Shown one piece after another: positions 56,653-64,000 of a stretch of 64,000 nucleotides of DNA. The stretch is taken from assembly GCF_001417735.1 (NCBI RefSeq), contig NZ_BBUZ01000023.1:285570-349569 (forward strand), read 5' to 3'. Position numbers and translations under genes: made by a program. Source of the stretch: Streptomyces sp. NBRC 110028. Lineage in GTDB: Bacteria; Actinomycetota; Actinomycetes; Streptomycetales; Streptomycetaceae. The notes below the pieces were generated by a model. The model was not told the origin of the DNA. It searched no databases and worked only from the letters and a program-made list of their open reading frames with translations. Each line of letters starts with the position of its first letter. Position 1 is the first letter of the stretch.

Positions 56653-56676
56653 GGCCTTGACCCGCAGTCTTGGACA
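56653..56676 (+). repeat. IS3-family element terminal inverted repeat (left in window)
   Basis: 24-base end matching the other end in inverse orientation at 19 of 24 positions; outer GGCCTTGACCC and inner TGGACA are shared. If the true IS end is a TG...CA pair, the boundary would be at TGACCC, base 56,658. Confidence 0.75.
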
Positions 56677-56680
56677 CGGG

Positions 56681-57580
56681 CTATGCGGCTTGGGCCAGGG
56701 TAGTTGATGTTGTGTCGAGTGCTGTCTCGTAGGCGATGGGACTGCGTTGTCCGAGGCGGGAGTGGCGGCGTCGGGTGTTGTAGCGGTTGAGCCAGCGGAA
56801 CGCGTCGAGGCGGGCCTCGCGTTCGCTGGACCAGGTCTTGCGACCCTGAAGGGTCTCGCGTTTGAACGTCGCGTTGAAGGACTCGGCAAGCGCGTTGTCC
56901 GCCGAGCTGCCGATCGCGCTCATGGACTGGCGGACGCTTGCCTGGCGGCAGGCGTCGGCGAAGGCCCGGCTGGTGTACTGGGCCCCGTGGTCGGTGTGCA
57001 TGATCGCCCCGGCAAGGCTGCCGCGGGTCCGTTCGGCGGCGGCCAGGGCCTCGATGACGAGGCCGGTGCGCATGTGGTCCGCGATGGCCCAGCCGGCCAG
57101 GCGGCGTGAGGCGAGGTCGATGACGGTGGCCAGGTAGAGGAACTTCCCGCTGTCCAGCGGGAGATAGGTGATGTCGCCGACGTACTTCGTGTTCGGCTCG
57201 CTTGCCGTGAAGTCGCGGCCGATGAGATCCGGGGCCTTCGCCGCGGCCGGGTCCGCAACGGTGGTGCGGTGCCTGCGACGCAGCCGCACGCCTGCCAGGC
57301 CGATGCTCCGCATCACACGCGCGATCCGCTTGTGGTTGATGCGCTCGCCCGCCTCGCGCAGTTCGGCGGTGATCCTGGGGACGCCGTAGGTGCCGTCCGA
57401 CTCGCGGTGCACGGCCCGTATCCGGGTGGCGAGGCGGGCGTCGGCCGCCTGCCGGACGGCCCGGTCCGCGGCCGTCCGACGCCAGTAGGAGAAGCTGGAG
57501 CGGGCGATGCCCAGGATGGTGCACAGCCGCTTCACGCCGTAGCGGCGGTGGTGGTCGGCGACGAACTGGAAGCGGTTCAC
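56681..57580 (-). CDS. IS3-family transposase OrfB (DDE integrase catalytic subunit)
   Basis: 299 residues. HTH_21-like N-terminus ('YGVKRLCTILGIARSSFSYW', 'GTYGVPRITAELRE') and the rve DDE core: 'YVGDITYLP' (first Asp), 'IMHTDHGAQYTS' (second Asp), 'SADNALAESFNATFKRE' (Glu), then 'NTRRRHSRLGQRSP'. The start overlaps the orfA stop as GTGA; in IS3 elements an OrfAB fusion is usually made by programmed frameshifting here. Confidence 0.93.
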   Translation of the reverse strand: MNRFQFVADHHRRYGVKRLCTILGIARSSFSYWRRTAADRAVRQAADARLATRIRAVHRESDGTYGVPRITAELREAGERINHKRIARVMRSIGLAGVRLRRRHRTTVADPAAAKAPDLIGRDFTASEPNTKYVGDITYLPLDSGKFLYLATVIDLASRRLAGWAIADHMRTGLVIEALAAAERTRGSLAGAIMHTDHGAQYTSRAFADACRQASVRQSMSAIGSSADNALAESFNATFKRETLQGRKTWSSEREARLDAFRWLNRYNTRRRHSRLGQRSPIAYETALDTTSTTLAQAA

Positions 57581-57876
57581 CAGCGCGTCTCCCCGGCGAA
57601 ATACTTCGCTGCCTTGCGCAGGATCTCGCGTTCCTCCTCCAGCTCACGGACCTTCTTGCGCAGGGCTGCGTTCTCCTCCTCCAACGGCGTCGGTGGCTCG
57701 GTCGGCACCTCCGCCCGGCGTCCCCGAGGCCGGCTCGCGCCAGCTGCCCGCACCCAGTTCCGCAAGGTCTCGGGATTGATCCCCAGATCGGCGGCGACCT
57801 GTCGGATCGTCGCCTCGGGCCGCGACTGGTACAGCGCGACCGCGTCCGCCTTGAACTGCGGCGGATAGTTCTTCAT
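57577..57876 (-). CDS. IS3-family transposase OrfA (HTH and leucine zipper)
   Basis: About 99 residues. HTH 'YPPQFKADAVALYQSRPEATIRQVAADLGINPETLRNWVR', followed by a heptad-like coiled coil 'LEEENAALRKKVRELEEEREILRKA'. ATG at 57876 chosen; a GTG two codons upstream is possible. Confidence 0.92.
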   Translation of the reverse strand: MKNYPPQFKADAVALYQSRPEATIRQVAADLGINPETLRNWVRAAGASRPRGRRAEVPTEPPTPLEEENAALRKKVRELEEEREILRKAAKYFAGETRW

Positions 57877-57923
57877 GACCACGAGATGTCCGTTCTCAGA
57901 TCCTCAGGATCCAGTGTCTCGTG

Positions 57924-57947
57924 TGTCCAGGATCAAGGGTCAAGGCC
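57924..57947 (-). repeat. IS3-family element terminal inverted repeat (right in window)
   Basis: 24-base end, inverse of the left copy with five mismatches. Confidence 0.75.
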
Positions 57948-58006
57948 CCGTCGGACGTCCCGGGCTCCGGTCGTACAGGCGCGGCTTTAAGGAGCCGGTT
58001 GTGGGT

Positions 58007-59681
58007 TCACAGACCGTGCTGGTCGAGGAGCAGTATCAGGTTGCGTTTGCGCTTCTGGGCGGTGCGCAGGGCAGTGGCGTACGCGGTGAACTCCTCCGGT
58101 GTTCCGAGGCAGCGGTGGCAGTCGCGGATGCTCAGCAGCAGACTGACGAGTTCCTCGTACACCGCGTTGCCGGTCTGCTTGGTCAGCGGATCGATCAGGC
58201 GCAGGTAGACGCCGAGCGCGTCGGCGGGGCGGGTGGGGCGGGCCTGGTCGGCGAGCGTGAGCCACTGCCGGTCGTCGGCGTCGGTCTCGGTGGCAGCCTC
58301 CCAGGCGGCGTCGACGTCCTTGTCATCGAGCAGCGCATCGATCAAGAGGGGGCCGCCGTACCGGCCCTGTTGGCGCCGCCCCGCATCGGCGCGTAGCAGG
58401 GCGAGCGCCCCCTCACGCTCGGCCTGCCAGCAGTCCGCAGCCCGGGCAGCGGCTCGCAGTTGCTGGTACGCGAGCAGGGTGCGGCGGGCGCCGAAGTGGT
58501 CGCGGCGCAGGACAACAGCATCGGGGAGCCGGTCCGCCTGCGCGTAGCGTTCACAGAGGTAGTCGACAAGGGCCGTGTCGACGGCGGCGAGGTCGCGGGC
58601 GTCCTGGATGCCGCGTTCCGCCCAGCGCAGAGCCTCGTCCGGGCGCCGGGCGGTGCCCAGCTCTTGGGCGATGACCAGATGCGTGCGGCCGTTCGGTGAC
58701 AGGTCGGACGCGTGCACGGCGATCACCGCGTCGACGTCACCTCCCGCCTTGGCCACACGCTCCATCAGGTACTTCTCCGCCCAGCCGCGGCGGTTGCCCT
58801 GCCACGCCTCGACCGCCGACTTCCGCAGGACGGTCATTCCCGTGTCGCCGAGGATTTCCTCGTAGTCGAGCGGATCGATGTCCGTGAGGCCGTCGCCCAC
58901 GTCGCCGAGCGCATGACCGACCAGCCAGCGCGAGCTCCTCGGGATCAGGGCGTGCCGCACGGCAGGCTTCGAGGTGGGCGTCGGCGAGGTCTGTACCGAC
59001 CTGCCCGAGCCAGCCGTCGGAGTCGTCGACGTTCTCCACCGCGTCGGCGAGCAGCTTCATCGCCTCCCGCGCCAGGCTGATCGCGTCGTCGGCCCGGCCC
59101 GAACCGGTGAGCGCGCCGATCGCGGACACCGCCTGCCCGGCCTGGTCGGCGTAGGCGCGGGCGTCGGCGTACTCGACGTACCCATATTGCGCGAACGGTG
59201 AGATGTCCAGCAGATCGCGGATACGGGCGCGGACCGCGGCGAGGTCTTCGCGAGCGCTGGCGGCTCGAAGCTGCAGGCGGCGCCGCAACTGCCGGTCCTC
59301 GCCGATCTGTTCCCGCATCAGAGCGAGCAACTCATCCTTGGACAGGTCGGACAGCCACCCGTCAAGGTCCTGCGCACGGTCCTGGGCCGCCTTTCGCTGC
59401 CGCGGCAGGCTCTCCCGTTGGGCGAGCATGGTCAGGCCGAGGGCGACCAGGTGCTTGCAGAAGTTGCCCTCCATACCGTACGGGCAGTCACACTCGCCGG
59501 ACAGCCCGCCGGGCCCGTCCAGCGCCAACGCCACCTCGTACCGCTCCGTGCCATGGACACTCGCGGTGACCCAGCTGGCACCGACCTCGACTCCGCACAC
59601 CGCGTCCAGGTAGCCGAGCCCCCGTTCGAAGGAGCGTGGACCGGCCAACGCCCGCAGAGCCGACTCACTGAACCCTTCCAT
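58007..59681 (-). pseudogene. SWIM zinc-finger protein, frameshifted
   Basis: A SWIM-domain protein of about 555 residues split by a frameshift near 58,930. The N-terminal part has 'CDCPYGMEGNFCKHL', the CxC...CxH zinc finger; the C-terminal part is a helical, TPR-like repeat region ('RRPDEALRWAERGIQ', 'LPDAVVLRRDHFGARRTLLAYQQL'). At the break the first frame reads '..DPEELA' and the second resumes 'RWLVGHALGDVGDG' without losing alignment, as if two bases were lost from a GCGC run. Either a recent mutation or a sequencing error; as given the product is truncated with an unrelated tail. Confidence 0.85.
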
Positions 59682-59756
59682 GGCCTTCCTCCGCGCTCGT
59701 GCCGTCCGCTGCCCCGGCAGCCGCTCTCCAGGAGGCTTGCCCGCCGCTCCCCCGGG

Positions 59757-61190
59757 TTACTGCCACGCGCGGACCATGTCTTCCGGGCCCCAGTGCGCCG
59801 CGAGCGGCAGGCCGTCCTCAATGCCGCAGCGGGAGACGGCGACGAGCGGGGTGTCCGGTTCGGCGCCGGGCACCGCGAGCATGTCCCGGGCCAGAGAGTC
59901 GTACTCGCGTCGGCCAAAGGGCTGGGACTCCAGCCACTTGATGGAGCCGATGAAGTGCACCGCGCTCGCCACCGGTTCGCGGTCGGCACCGATCAGGTCG
60001 ATCTCGGGGTTGTTCTGCCGGTTCCACCAGCCGCCGACCGCTTCCGTGTGGGGCCATCTGTCATCGGGGAGCAGGCGCAGCAGCGACTCACGGATGACCG
60101 GCTCGACCGCACGTCCTCGCCAGGTAGTCCACGAGCGCTCGATGCGCTCCAAGGCGAGATCTCCGCGGCCGCGTTCGATGAGCGGGATTCCCCGTTGCAG
60201 GAAGGCCAGCCAGAAGCGGAGGTAGGGGTCAGCAATGCGGTAGCGCTTGTTCTTGGTGTCGGCCTTGGCCGATAGCGGCAAGTCGGTGGCGAGGACGCGC
60301 TTGGCCTGCAGGGTCTGCAGCAACGGGGACAGCGTCCCCGAGGGCAGCGCGCCAGCGCCGCCGGCCTGCGCGGCGATGGTGGAGAAGGTCCGCTCGCCAC
60401 TGCCGACCGCCTCCAGCACCGCCCGCGCGTGCGAAGCCTCGGGGAACTCCCCCAGCAGCGACAGTTCGCCCGCTACCAGCAGCGGGGACAGCGGGCTGGC
60501 CACGGCCTCGCGTAGGAAGTCCGTACGCCCCATCCCAGGCCGCCACGACTGGACGATCTCGGGGAAGCCCCCGGTGATCAGTAGGGCGTCCACGGCGTCC
60601 GCCGCGTCCAGGCCCGTCATCACCTGCACGTCGGCCAGGTGCAGCGGCCGTACGGTCATCTTCGCGGCCCGGCCGAAGAACGGACGGCCGTAGGACTGCA
60701 GCGCCTCCATCACTGACATATCGCTGCCCACCAGGATCAGCAGGACCGGCTTGGCAGACAGGTGGCGGTCCCAGACCGTCTGCAGCGCCCCTTCGAATTC
60801 CTGGTCCTGCTCCACCAGCCACGGCACTTCGTCGATCACCGCGATACTCGGGGCATCGTCCGGGATGGCGACGGCCAGAGAACGCAGCGCCTGGTTCCAG
60901 TCCGCAGCGTGCAGTCCGGCCACCAGTTCCGCACCGGGCAGCGGGGACTGCGCAAGCGCCGCTGAGAAGTCCGCTCGTTCGGCGACGGCGTTACGGCCCC
61001 GGGTCGCCTGGAAGACCACGTACGGAACCCCGGACCGGTCACAGAACTCCTGGACCAGACGAGACTTCCCCACCCGACGCCGCCCCGTCATGATCACAGC
61101 CTGGCCCCGGGTGGCTCCCGCGCCCCCGGTCACGAGACCCAGTTGCCTGGTCAGCAGGTCGAGGTCAGCAACCCTGCCCTTGAACTCCAT
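59757..61190 (-). CDS. Archaeal-type AAA ATPase with DUF234 nuclease-like C-terminus
   Basis: About 477 residues from ATG 61190 ('MEFKGRVADLDLL'). ATPase: Walker A 'VIMTGRRRVGKSRLV', Walker B 'SIAVIDEVPWLVEQ', sensor 'LLILVGSDMSVME'. A winged-helix segment follows, then the DUF234 region ('RIADPYLRFWLAFL', 'RAVEPVIRESLLRL', 'GGWWNRQNNPEIDLIG', 'GSIKWLES'), where the Glu-Asp...Lys pattern is that of a PD-(D/E)XK nuclease. Families of this kind are associated with mobile and toxin-like genes, but their function is unproven. It is preceded by a dyad-rich AT-rich promoter region. Confidence 0.85.
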   Translation of the reverse strand: MEFKGRVADLDLLTRQLGLVTGGAGATRGQAVIMTGRRRVGKSRLVQEFCDRSGVPYVVFQATRGRNAVAERADFSAALAQSPLPGAELVAGLHAADWNQALRSLAVAIPDDAPSIAVIDEVPWLVEQDQEFEGALQTVWDRHLSAKPVLLILVGSDMSVMEALQSYGRPFFGRAAKMTVRPLHLADVQVMTGLDAADAVDALLITGGFPEIVQSWRPGMGRTDFLREAVASPLSPLLVAGELSLLGEFPEASHARAVLEAVGSGERTFSTIAAQAGGAGALPSGTLSPLLQTLQAKRVLATDLPLSAKADTKNKRYRIADPYLRFWLAFLQRGIPLIERGRGDLALERIERSWTTWRGRAVEPVIRESLLRLLPDDRWPHTEAVGGWWNRQNNPEIDLIGADREPVASAVHFIGSIKWLESQPFGRREYDSLARDMLAVPGAEPDTPLVAVSRCGIEDGLPLAAHWGPEDMVRAWQ

Positions 61191-61224
61191 CCCCGCTCCG
61201 CCTCTCCAGTCAAACATAGTTTCG

Positions 61225-61253
61225 ATCTTACGTAGATTGAATCTTACTTAGAT
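61225..61253 (-). promoter_or_regulatory. Direct-repeat operator upstream of the DUF234 ATPase gene
   Basis: Two copies of ATCTTACnTAGAT (G or T at n), 16 bases start to start, inside an AT-rich patch just before the ATPase start. Each copy is itself a near-palindrome. Spacing and position suit an autoregulatory or core-promoter operator. Confidence 0.55.
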
Positions 61254-61267
61254 GCTAGCCCCCTTCT

Positions 61268-61624
61268 TTGAGCACCGCAGGCGACACGTCTTCCCCCTCG
61301 GGTCGCCAGAGCCAGAATGGCTATGTCCTCGGAAAGCTCCGGAACCTCACGGCATCGACCAGGCGATCAGGGAGCGAGCATCCGTCATGGTTTGGCCGAC
61401 AGGCCCCTGCCTTTTTTGAGACGTTGCGTCAGTTCAACAAGATCCTGGGGAAGAACTTCGTCACGAAGTACGGGACCAAGCAGGGAATCATCGTTCTCGG
61501 CCGAGTGGCACCGTTCGGTATAGGCGCTGTGATCGGCGGGGGCGCCAACGCCGCCGTCGCCGCTCTTGCGGTGAAGGCCGGTCGTCGCGCGTTCGGCCCG
61601 CCCCCTACGTCGTGGCCGGGCTGA
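61268..61624 (+). pseudogene. EcsC-family protein, C-terminal fragment
   Basis: The last about 70 residues ('FFETLRQFNKILGKNFVTKYGTKQGIIVLGRVAPFGIGAVIGGGANAAVAALAVKAGRRAFG') resemble the membrane-associating C-terminus of EcsC-family proteins, normally over 200 residues. The preceding 45 residues have no resemblance, so this is probably a remnant of a disrupted gene. Confidence 0.55.
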
Positions 61625-61792
61625 CGCGCGGCACGCCGCCAACCACCGAGCACTCGCACGGCTGACCTTCGGTGCGCCCCAGGGCATCGAGCGCCCCGCC
61701 TCCGCCATCGGAGTCGACGGCACTGCGGCGTGCTGGGGGCGCCCACTTACCGCGCCCCCGCCCGATGGAACGGCCCATCGCGATCGGCCCAG

Positions 61793-62797
61793 TCATCGCC
61801 GGGCCCGGCCGGTCGAGTGGGCGTATTCGGTGGGGGTCTGGCCGTACTGCTTCTTGAAGGCACGGATGAAATGGCTGCTGTCGGTGAAGCGCCACTGTGC
61901 GGCGAGTTCCGAGACGTTCGGCCGGCCGCCCGGGGCCGCCAACGCGAGCCGGGCTTGTTCCAGCCGCCTGCGGCGGATGTACGCGGCCACTGACTCCTCG
62001 GTCCGGGCGAACGCCCGGTGCAGCGTCCGTACGGAGACGTTCAGTTCGCGGGCCAGGGCCGCGGGGGAGAGATCAGGATCGGTGAGGCGGCTGTCCGCGA
62101 TGTCCATGGCCGCTTGGGCCAGCGCGGGGGCCAGCAGGGGCTCACGGTCGTCGAACGCTTGCATGAGCACCCCCTTGACCAGTTCGATCAGAGAGTTGCG
62201 AGCGGCTCGGACACCGGCAGCGGAGAGGTCGTTCAGCGTCGCGTCGACGATTTTGGTGTACGCCATGAGCAGACGCAGTTCGGGCGAGTCGGCCGAACCG
62301 ACGATCGCCCGGTCACGGATCAGCGGCCTGAGCTGCGACGCCGGCAGGATCAGCACTTTCGCCGTCGTGCGCGGTTGCATCTCGAACCGCACCGGAGGGC
62401 CGTTGTGCCGCACGATGAACTGCCCGCCCGGTACGGAGGCGTCGCCCTGGCCGCGCGGACCGATGAAGCGCCACTCGCCACGCCCCATCACATGCACCAG
62501 GACCCGGTCGTCGAGGCGGTGGGAGGCACCCCGGGTGCCGCCCGCCATCGACTCGCCGTAGAGTCCCGCGACCACCGTGTCGTGCACCTTGGACGCGCGG
62601 ACCCTGACCCGGAAATCACCCGAGCCGAGCGGCTCCATGGGCGGCAGCGGCAGCGTCTCCCCGATCTGCGCCTCCCATCCGCGCCGGAAGACCTCGAAAC
62701 CGTCCCGCGCGGTGCGCGGAGCCGTGACGTCCACGAAGAAGTTCCTCGCCGGCCCGCCGAGCCGCGGTGCGGTGTCTCCCGTGTCGCTCATGGTCAT
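61793..62797 (-). CDS. AraC-family transcriptional regulator
   Basis: About 335 residues. N-terminal cupin-like sensing domain of the AraC-binding type ('VLVHVMGRGEWRFIG', 'PGGQFIVRHNGPPVRFEM'); C-terminal double HTH ('LSPAALARELNVSVRTLHRAFA', 'VSELAAQWRFTDSSHFIRAFKKQYGQTPTEY'). Divergent from the O-methyltransferase gene and probably controls it. Start at ATG 62797 or 62791; an in-frame start at 62851 is less likely. Confidence 0.9.
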   Translation of the reverse strand: MTMSDTGDTAPRLGGPARNFFVDVTAPRTARDGFEVFRRGWEAQIGETLPLPPMEPLGSGDFRVRVRASKVHDTVVAGLYGESMAGGTRGASHRLDDRVLVHVMGRGEWRFIGPRGQGDASVPGGQFIVRHNGPPVRFEMQPRTTAKVLILPASQLRPLIRDRAIVGSADSPELRLLMAYTKIVDATLNDLSAAGVRAARNSLIELVKGVLMQAFDDREPLLAPALAQAAMDIADSRLTDPDLSPAALARELNVSVRTLHRAFARTEESVAAYIRRRRLEQARLALAAPGGRPNVSELAAQWRFTDSSHFIRAFKKQYGQTPTEYAHSTGRARR

Positions 62798-63085
62798 ACG
62801 GCACGCATCTTCCTGGCACGGATATGCCATCAGAGTAGCGCGATGGTACAAGCGCGCACCGTGATGATCTGCCTAGGCTGAGGGGCGCGGACGATACCGA
62901 AAGCGCGGAGGACGATGCCGAAAGCGCGGAAGCCGGGGCGCGCCTCTCCCGAAACGGACAGACGGCGTCCCGGGTCCAACGCCGTGCCGCTCATGGAGCC
63001 GTCACGTCGCCGGGCGTGTGAAATTCCACGGGCTCGCTTTCATGCTTTCCGCTCCCCTGGTGAATCCTGAAAGGTTTTTACTGCC

Positions 63086-64000
63086 ATGTCTGACACGAAT
63101 GGTGGCACCGACGTCGCGTCGAGTGACCCCGCAGCCGATGCCGCGGCCGTCTTCGACCTGCTGATCGGCTTGGTTCGCGCCCAGGTCCTGAGGGGTGTGG
63201 CGGCGCTGCACATCGCCGATCACCTCTCCGACGGAGCCTTGACGGCCGGGGAAGTGGCCGAGCGTGAGGGAAGTCATCCGCAGGCCACGTACCGACTGAT
63301 GCGCGCCGCCTCGTCGTTGGGCCTGCTCAGCCACGAGGGGGAGCAGCGTTTCGCTCTCACCGGCCGGGGCCGGCTGCTGCGTTCGGATGTGCCCGGCTCC
63401 CTGCGCTCCTTGGTACTGGCCCAGACCGGCTCGGCGCACTGGCGGTCCTGGGGCCACTTCCCCGAGGCCGTGCGGCAAGGGGAGAGCCAGACCAAGCAGG
63501 CGCTGGGGATGGACGTCTTCGAGTATTTCGGGCAGCCGGAGAACGCCGAGGAGGCGGCTCTCTTCGCTCAGGCGATGGGCGACATGTCCAGCCTGGTGAC
63601 GCAGGGCGCCGTGGCCGCGGTCTCCACCGCCGGTGTGTCCACCGTTGTCGACGTCGGCGGTTCGAACGGTGATTTCGTCCTGGCGCTGATGGAGGCGAAC
63701 CCCCAGCTCAACGGGCAGGTCCTCGATCTGGCTCACGTCGTCGACGGCGCACGCGCCGAGGCCGAGAAGCGTGGTCTGTCCGACCGGTTCTCCACGGTGG
63801 CGGGCGACTTCTTCGTGGAGGTTCCCCCGGCGGACCTCCACCTGCTGAAGACGATCCTGCACGACTGGGACGACGCCCAGTGCACGACCATCCTGCGGCA
63901 TTGCAGGGACGCCGTGAACGAGGGGGGACGCGCGCTGGTCGTCGAGATGGTCATCGGCGAGATCGGTCAGCCCGACGCGGCCGCCCTGTCCGACATGGCC
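63086..64000 (+). CDS. Acetylserotonin/hydroxyneurosporene-type O-methyltransferase, C-terminus beyond window
   Basis: 305 residues visible, open to the window edge. N-terminal winged-helix dimerisation domain ('LRGVAALHIADHLSDGALTAGEVAE', 'TYRLMRAASSLGLLS'), then the SAM motif 'VVDVGGSNGDFVLALM' and 'HLLKTILHDWDDAQCTTIL', whose HDWDD carries the likely catalytic His. Small-molecule O-methyltransferases of this type (DnrK/TcmN-like) decorate aromatic secondary metabolites. ATG start 63086 with GAAAGG upstream. Shares a 290-base divergent promoter with the AraC regulator. Confidence 0.92.
   Translation, partial: MSDTNGGTDVASSDPAADAAAVFDLLIGLVRAQVLRGVAALHIADHLSDGALTAGEVAEREGSHPQATYRLMRAASSLGLLSHEGEQRFALTGRGRLLRSDVPGSLRSLVLAQTGSAHWRSWGHFPEAVRQGESQTKQALGMDVFEYFGQPENAEEAALFAQAMGDMSSLVTQGAVAAVSTAGVSTVVDVGGSNGDFVLALMEANPQLNGQVLDLAHVVDGARAEAEKRGLSDRFSTVAGDFFVEVPPADLHLLKTILHDWDDAQCTTILRHCRDAVNEGGRALVVEMVIGEIGQPDAAALSDMA

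Larger units (their letters stand above)
56653..57947 (-). mobile_element. IS3-family insertion sequence
   Basis: About 1.3 kb with overlapping orfA and orfB of the IS3 type and terminal inverted repeats at 56,653-56,676 and 57,924-57,947. It is intact in both reading frames and sits upstream of the GmrSD-type gene, so it could affect that gene's promoter. No clear target-site duplication is seen in the flanks. Confidence 0.88.

Noticed and set aside
56640..57960. Target-site duplication of the IS3-family element
   Set aside because: Flanking bases outside the inverted repeats do not form a convincing 3-5 bp direct repeat, and the exact ends are uncertain.
23563..64000. attR-like copy of the tRNA-Arg 3' end
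   Set aside because: I looked for the GTTCGAATCC core downstream and found no second copy in the window.

Overview
The window is high-GC actinomycete DNA, almost certainly Streptomyces. The evidence is codon use, GTG/TTG starts, the LCP-rho-thrB-thrC-hom-lysA gene order, an HTH/DUF397/ATP-binding regulatory trio, and FkbH-type methoxymalonyl genes. It falls into three parts.

(1) 1-7,200 is the remains of a polyketide gene cluster. A leftward operon (3-methylaspartate mutase E and S subunits, a PLP decarboxylase and the C-terminal third of an acyl/aminoacyl ligase) would supply a beta-amino-acid starter. A rightward operon (C-terminal half of a 3-hydroxyacyl-CoA dehydrogenase, ACP, acyl-CoA dehydrogenase, FkbH), with a leftward O-methyltransferase, would supply methoxymalonyl-ACP. 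The two operons meet at about 3,500 inside two divergent, beheaded genes. Whatever lay between them, presumably the PKS genes, is missing, either by a real deletion or by an assembly misjoin.

(2) 7,246-23,694 is conserved housekeeping chromosome, all leftward: SHMT, phosphatase-like protein, Sua5/TsaC, prmC, prfA, rpmE, LCP protein, rho, thrB, thrC, hom, lysA, a catalytic-core-less ArgRS-like protein and a single-domain response regulator. It closes with a rightward tRNA-Arg(CCG) and its terminator. Several intrinsic terminators are visible.

(3) 23,800-61,200, directly after the tRNA, is a dense defence/conflict island. It holds a low-GC putative nuclease, a Ser/Thr kinase, a DrmD-like SNF2 helicase and a giant DrmMI-like adenine methylase. 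Next come an HTH/DUF397/HATPase regulatory cassette and an EACC1-like adaptor followed by a caspase-SF1 helicase fusion. Then a beta-family protein and an ABC-ATPase/TOPRIM-like pair. Then a 2,314-aa DUF1998-type helicase-nuclease overlapping a RelE-UvrD fusion, and a GmrSD-type DUF262/DUF1524 nuclease carrying an alkyltransferase-like domain. An IS3-family element, a frameshifted SWIM-domain gene and a DUF234-type ATPase follow. The classical DISARM core (drmA, drmB, drmC) is not present as separate genes; the giant helicase could stand in for DrmA+DrmB. The window ends with an EcsC fragment, an AraC-type regulator and a divergent small-molecule O-methyltransferase cut by the window edge.

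The strongest candidates for undescribed biology are the EACC1/caspase-helicase pair, the giant helicase-nuclease/RelE-UvrD pair, the DUF262-DUF1524-ATL nuclease, and the beheaded biosynthetic cluster.
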